From JAWLCG01 sp041687295 (GTDB taxonomy: Bacteria; Planctomycetota; Phycisphaerae; SM23-33; FEN-1343), in assembly GCA_041687295.1 (NCBI GenBank), contig JAWLCG010000257.1, positions 1-7,505 on the forward strand: a DNA stretch of 7,505 bases. Direction: 5' to 3'. The position numbers and the translations under genes were made by a program. Below are positions 4,580 through 7,505 of the stretch, in pieces; within the stretch, counting starts at the first letter, position 1, and each line of letters starts with the position of its first letter. The notes beneath the pieces were generated by a model. The model was not told where the DNA came from. It saw nothing but the letters and a program-made list of their open reading frames with translations, and did not search any database.

Positions 4580-5781
4580 ATCATGGGCAGGGCGTCGATG
4601 AGCTCCTCCATGGTGGTCTCGCCGCGGAGGGCGGCCAGTCGGCCGGCGGCGGTGATGGAGATCATCTGGCTGCGGGCGGCGGCCTGGTCGAGCTCCTCGG
4701 CGGGCCGGCGGTCCAGGATGAGCTGCTTGGTGTGCTCGTCGGGCACGAACAGCTCGAACAGGCCGAGGCGCCCCGCGTAGCCGCTGCCGTGGCAGGCCTC
4801 GCAGCCGGTGCCCGCCGACAGCCGGGCGGGCGTGTCGCCGAGGCGCTCGCGAAGCTCGGGCTCGACGATCATGTCGGCCGTCTCGGGCAGCTCGCGGCGG
4901 CAGCTGGGGCAGATCCGCTTGACCAGCACCTGGGCGAGCACGGCCCGCAGGGTCATGGCGAGGAAGTAGGGGTGCACGCCGAGGCTCAGCAGGGTCTCGA
5001 CGGCCCGGCTGGCGCGGGTGGCGTGGGTGGTGGCCAGCACCAGATGGCCCGTGGTCGCCGCCCGAACGGCCGTGCGGGCCGTCTCCTCGTCGCGGATCTC
5101 GCCGACCATGATGATGTCGGGGTCCTGGCGGAGGATGGCCGTGAGCATCTCGGCGAAGTGCACGCCGAGGCGGGGGTTGATCTGCGTCTGGTTGACGCCG
5201 GCCAGGTCGTACTCGACGGGGTTCTCGATGGTGATGATCTTGCGCCCGTTGCCGGTGAGCCGCCGCAGCATGGCGTAGAGGGTCGTGGTCTTGCCGCTGC
5301 CGGTGGGCCCGCTGACGAGGATCAGGCCGTGAGGCCGCTGGATGAGGTCCTGGAGGTAGTCCAGCTGCTCGTCCATCATGCCCAGCTCGGTCAGCTCGCG
5401 CAGGCTGACGGTGCGGTCGAAGACGCGGACGACGAGGTCCTGGCCGTGGAGGGTGGGCACCGCGCTGACGCGCAGGTCGATGGTTCGGCCCTCGATGGGG
5501 AGCTTCATGCGCCCCTCGGTGGGCCGGCGGTTCTCGCCCAGGTCGATGCCGGCGAGGGTCTTGACGTGGCTGATGAGGCGGCGGCTGAACTCGGGGTCCA
5601 TCAGGCCCTGAAAGTGCAGGTCGCCGTCGAGCCGCAGGGCCAAGTCGCTGCCGTCGCGCTGGGCCAGCACGTGGACGTCGCTGACGCGGTTGCGGATGCC
5701 CTGGGCGACGATGGCCTCCCAGACCAGTGTGGGGTCGGCCTCGGGGCCGGTGAGGTCCTTGACGTTGATGATCGGTTTCAT
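4576..5781 (-). CDS. GspE/PilB-type secretion ATPase, short form
   Basis: This is a 401-residue hexameric-type ATPase of the type II secretion/type IV pilus superfamily. Such ATPases drive assembly of a pseudopilus or pilus from the cytoplasmic face of the membrane. An N2-like domain occupies about 15-125 (SDVHVLA at 34-40, RRPTEGRM). Walker A is GPTGSGKTTT (158-167). The Asp box is IITIENPVEY (182-191), Walker B IIMVGEIRDEE (222-232), and the His box TGHLVLATTH has His253. A four-cysteine metal site typical of GspE/PilB and absent from PilT is seen as CPSC (291-294) and CEAC (327-330). It lacks the N1 domain of about 100-150 residues that normally docks GspE or PilB to its membrane partner; typical members exceed 500 residues. 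No pilin, GspF/PilC or secretin gene is in the window. It sits 64 bases after a STAS gene in the same direction. The Shine-Dalgarno is AGGAG, 11 bases from the ATG. Confidence 0.93.
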   Translation of the reverse strand: MKPIINVKDLTGPEADPTLVWEAIVAQGIRNRVSDVHVLAQRDGSDLALRLDGDLHFQGLMDPEFSRRLISHVKTLAGIDLGENRRPTEGRMKLPIEGRTIDLRVSAVPTLHGQDLVVRVFDRTVSLRELTELGMMDEQLDYLQDLIQRPHGLILVSGPTGSGKTTTLYAMLRRLTGNGRKIITIENPVEYDLAGVNQTQINPRLGVHFAEMLTAILRQDPDIIMVGEIRDEETARTAVRAATTGHLVLATTHATRASRAVETLLSLGVHPYFLAMTLRAVLAQVLVKRICPSCRRELPETADMIVEPELRERLGDTPARLSAGTGCEACHGSGYAGRLGLFELFVPDEHTKQLILDRRPAEELDQAAARSQMISITAAGRLAALRGETTMEELIDALPMM

Positions 5782-5792
5782 GGCGGTACAGA

Positions 5793-5797
5793 CTCCT
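5793..5797 (-). promoter_or_regulatory. Widely spaced Shine-Dalgarno of the GspE-like gene
   Basis: AGGAG on the minus strand lies 11 bases before the ATG at 5781, longer than the 5-6 bases seen for both STAS genes and the SGNH hydrolase gene. No better start exists nearby, so translation may be less efficient than that of its neighbours. Confidence 0.45.
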
Positions 5798-5845
5798 GGG
5801 CGAACCCCCGGCCTGGCCGGGGCGTGGGTACAAGCGGGCCGGCCG

Positions 5846-6202
5846 CTACGAGTTCCCCGAGCCGGTGGAGGCCTGGCGGGCCTCGTCCAGCGAGGCGGCC
5901 ACCGGCATCAGGGCGGGCAGGTTGACGGTCTCCAGCAGGCGGCGGAGCGTCGCGCCGGGCCGGGCCAGCACCAGCGTCGCGCCGGCCGACTGGGTGTACT
6001 TGCGCAGGGCGAAGATGGCCCCCAGGCCCGCCGAGTTGATGTACTTCACCCCGTGCAGGTCCAGGATGACCGTCTGGTAGGCCTGCCCGACCGCCGCGTG
6101 GCGGAGGGCGTCGACCAGGTCGACCCGGGCGTCCCACTCCAACTGCTCGGGGCAGGCGACCAGGTAGCGCCCGGGGCCGTCTTGCGTGACTGCTACGTCC
6201 AT
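5846..6202 (-). CDS. STAS-domain protein downstream of dnaA, anti-sigma-factor antagonist type
   Basis: This 118-residue single STAS domain has the key segment TVILDLHGVKYINSAGLGAI at 44-63. A gapless alignment to SpoIIAA FMDSSGLG places Ser57 at the phosphorylated serine, with the preceding Asp changed to Asn56 and Gly59-Leu60 kept. It is closer to the classical antagonist signature than the other STAS protein (3880-4227), and the two are clearly divergent rather than a recent duplication. The start is supported by GAGGGA five bases before the ATG. The gene begins 19 bases after the dnaA stop and is probably cotranscribed, with the GspE-like gene 64 bases further on. The last residues (ASTGSGNS) are a polar tail. 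Its kinase and phosphatase partners are not in view, and whether it acts on sigma factors, secretion or replication is unknown. Confidence 0.9.
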   Translation of the reverse strand: MDVAVTQDGPGRYLVACPEQLEWDARVDLVDALRHAAVGQAYQTVILDLHGVKYINSAGLGAIFALRKYTQSAGATLVLARPGATLRRLLETVNLPALMPVAASLDEARQASTGSGNS

Positions 6203-6221
6203 GCGATTCCCTCTTTTCCTG

Positions 6222-7505
6222 TCAGGGCCCGCGCTGGAGGTCGCGGATGAGCTGCTCCAGCAGGGCGTTGAGCTGCGCGTCCTCGGACCGGGCGGCCTCG
6301 ATGGTGCGATGGGCGTGCAGCACGGTGGTGTGGTCTCGGCCCCCGAAGTAGCCGCCGACCTCCTCGAGGCTGTGGCGGGTGAGCGTGCGGGCCAGGTACA
6401 TGCAGATCTGGCGCGGAAAGGCGATGCTCTTGGAGCGTTTCTTGCTCTGCAGGTCCGCCAGGCGGACGCCGAAGCGGCGGATGACGGCCTCGAGGATGGT
6501 GTCGATGGTGACCTCGCGGCCCGTCTGCGCCACCGGGGCGCCCAGGGCCTCGCGGGCCAGGGCCAGGTCGATGGGCCGATCGTAGACCTTGGCCAGCATC
6601 GAGATCTTGGCGATGGCGCCCTCGAGCTCGCGGGTGTTCGAGTCGATCGAGCCGGCGATGAGGCAGACGACGTCCTCGGGCATCTGCGTGTGGCGCAGGC
6701 GGGCCTTCTTGCGGACGATGGCCACGCGCGTCTCGTAGCAGGGCCGATCGATGCGGGCGACCAGGCCCCAGTTGAATCGGCTGACCAGGCGGTCCTCGAG
6801 GTGGAGGATCTCCGACGGCGAGCGGTCGCTGGTCAGGATGATCTGCTTCTGGGACTGGTAGAGCGTGTTGAAGGTGTGGAAGAACTCTTCCTGGGTCTGC
6901 TCATGGCCGCTGAGGAACTGCACGTCGTCGATGACCAGCAGGTCGGTGTGGCGGTAGCGGTAGCGGAACTCGTGCAGCTCGCCCCGCTCGACGGCCGTGA
7001 TGAAGTGGTTGACGAAGGTCTCGCAGCTCAGGACGCTGACGTGGAAGCCCTCGTGACGGCTGAGCAGCTCGTGGCAGACGGCGTGGAGCAGGTGGGTCTT
7101 GCCCAGGCCCACGTCGCCGTGGATGAACAGGGGATTGTACGTTCGGCCTGGGCTCTCAGTGATGGCCATGGCGGCGGCGTGGGCCAGGCGGTTGCACGGC
7201 CCGGTGACGAAGGCGTCGAAGGTGTAGTCTTCCTGGATCGGCGTGGGGGCGTCCTGCCAGGGGGCCTCATCTTCGGCCGGCGCCGCTGCGGGCCGGGCCG
7301 CCGGCAAGGCCGCCGCGACCGGGGCCTGGGCGGTCTGGAAGTGCACGCCGACCAGTCGGCCGGTGGCGGCCTGGGCGGCGTCGGTGAACAGCCCCATCGC
7401 GTGCTGGGCGAGATAGCGCTGCTGGGCCGGGCCGGGCGCCTGGATCTCCAGCAGGCCCCCCTCGAGGCTCAGCGGCTCGAGCTGCGCGAACCAGGACTGG
7501 ATGAG
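6222..7505 (-). CDS. dnaA: Chromosomal replication initiator DnaA, N-terminus beyond window edge
   Basis: DnaA binds DnaA boxes at the origin, oligomerises with ATP, opens the duplex and loads helicase. The frame stays open past the ATG at 7397 to the window edge. Its 36 upstream codons read as DnaA domain I (WFAQLEPLSLEGGLLEIQ), so that ATG is internal and the true start is outside. 427 residues are visible. Numbered from that ATG, a short Ala/Pro-rich linker at about 22-54 is domain II. The AAA+ module has Walker A GDVGLGKT (94-101), Walker B LLVIDD (153-158), sensor I TSDRSPSE (189-196), an arginine finger in SRFNWGL near 207, and sensor II in NTRELEGA (254-261). Domain IV ends with the signature GGRDHTTVLHA (352-362) and a basic loop SKKRSKS. 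All key residues appear intact. The next gene is a STAS protein rather than dnaN, which is unusual. I saw no cluster of TTATCCACA-like boxes in the window. Confidence 0.97.
   Translation of the reverse strand, partial: LIQSWFAQLEPLSLEGGLLEIQAPGPAQQRYLAQHAMGLFTDAAQAATGRLVGVHFQTAQAPVAAALPAARPAAAPAEDEAPWQDAPTPIQEDYTFDAFVTGPCNRLAHAAAMAITESPGRTYNPLFIHGDVGLGKTHLLHAVCHELLSRHEGFHVSVLSCETFVNHFITAVERGELHEFRYRYRHTDLLVIDDVQFLSGHEQTQEEFFHTFNTLYQSQKQIILTSDRSPSEILHLEDRLVSRFNWGLVARIDRPCYETRVAIVRKKARLRHTQMPEDVVCLIAGSIDSNTRELEGAIAKISMLAKVYDRPIDLALAREALGAPVAQTGREVTIDTILEAVIRRFGVRLADLQSKKRSKSIAFPRQICMYLARTLTRHSLEEVGGYFGGRDHTTVLHAHRTIEAARSEDAQLNALLEQLIRDLQRGP

Noticed and set aside
4139..5833. Minus-strand open frame of 564 codons overlapping the ATPase
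   Set aside because: It is a different frame of the GspE-like gene, dominated by Arg, Pro and His. All Walker, Asp and His box motifs are in the 4576-5781 frame.
4732..5925. Plus-strand open frame of 397 codons
   Set aside because: Antisense shadow of the ATPase gene with biased Gly/Ala/Val/Asp composition and no recognisable domain.
2937..6221. Replication origin (DnaA-box cluster) near dnaA
   Set aside because: Reading by eye, I found no TTATCCACA-like boxes clustered in any intergenic gap, and no AT-rich unwinding region. A computed box scan could still change this.
7395..7397. ATG at 7397 as the dnaA start
   Set aside because: The frame stays open to the edge and the 36 upstream codons match DnaA domain I, so this ATG is internal.
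1..7505. CRISPR array, tRNA, rRNA or insertion sequence
   Set aside because: No regularly spaced direct repeats, no cloverleaf or rRNA motifs and no transposase motifs were seen.

Overview
This is a very GC-rich window (intergenic DNA included) carrying six genes on the minus strand and one on the plus strand. The gene content and the dispersed palindromic GC repeats between genes suggest an uncultured bacterium, most likely Planctomycetota (Phycisphaerae-like). The content in question is a canonical DnaA, STAS-domain regulators, an orphan GspE/PilB-type ATPase, a sensor joining a solute-binding domain to an ATPase domain, and a secreted Pro/Gly-rich protein. The lineage is inferred from style and not proven, because no rRNA or marker alignment is possible here.

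Layout in coordinate order. 1-139: a perfect 14-bp inverted repeat, then a TATAAT-type promoter and a strong Shine-Dalgarno. 140-991 (+): a secreted Pro/Gly-rich low-complexity protein. 992-1367: a gene-free stretch packed with GC hairpins, including one possible intrinsic terminator. 1368-2936 (-): a signal peptide, periplasmic SBP_bac_3-like domain, one membrane helix and a HATPase_c domain, with no recognisable HisKA. 2937-3196: a candidate promoter for that gene, flanked by repeated TTGTGCA sites. 3197-3835 (-): SGNH/GDSL hydrolase. 3880-4227 (-): STAS-domain protein. 4228-4575: a second gene-free stretch rich in inverted repeats. 4576-5781 (-): GspE/PilB-type secretion ATPase. 5846-6202 (-): second STAS-domain protein. 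6222-7505 (-): DnaA, whose N-terminus lies beyond the right edge.

Transcription on the minus strand runs dnaA -> STAS (19-bp gap) -> GspE-like ATPase (64-bp gap), which looks like one operon. A repeat-rich break follows, then STAS -> SGNH hydrolase (44-bp gap) as a second unit, then the sensor gene with its own candidate promoter. DnaA is not followed by dnaN within the window. Two STAS proteins of the anti-sigma-factor-antagonist type are present, but no RsbW/SpoIIAB-type kinase is adjacent. The only HATPase_c domain here is the one in the sensor. The least ordinary points are the dnaA-STAS-GspE arrangement, the HisKA-less sensor and the dense intergenic repeats. None of these proves a new system.
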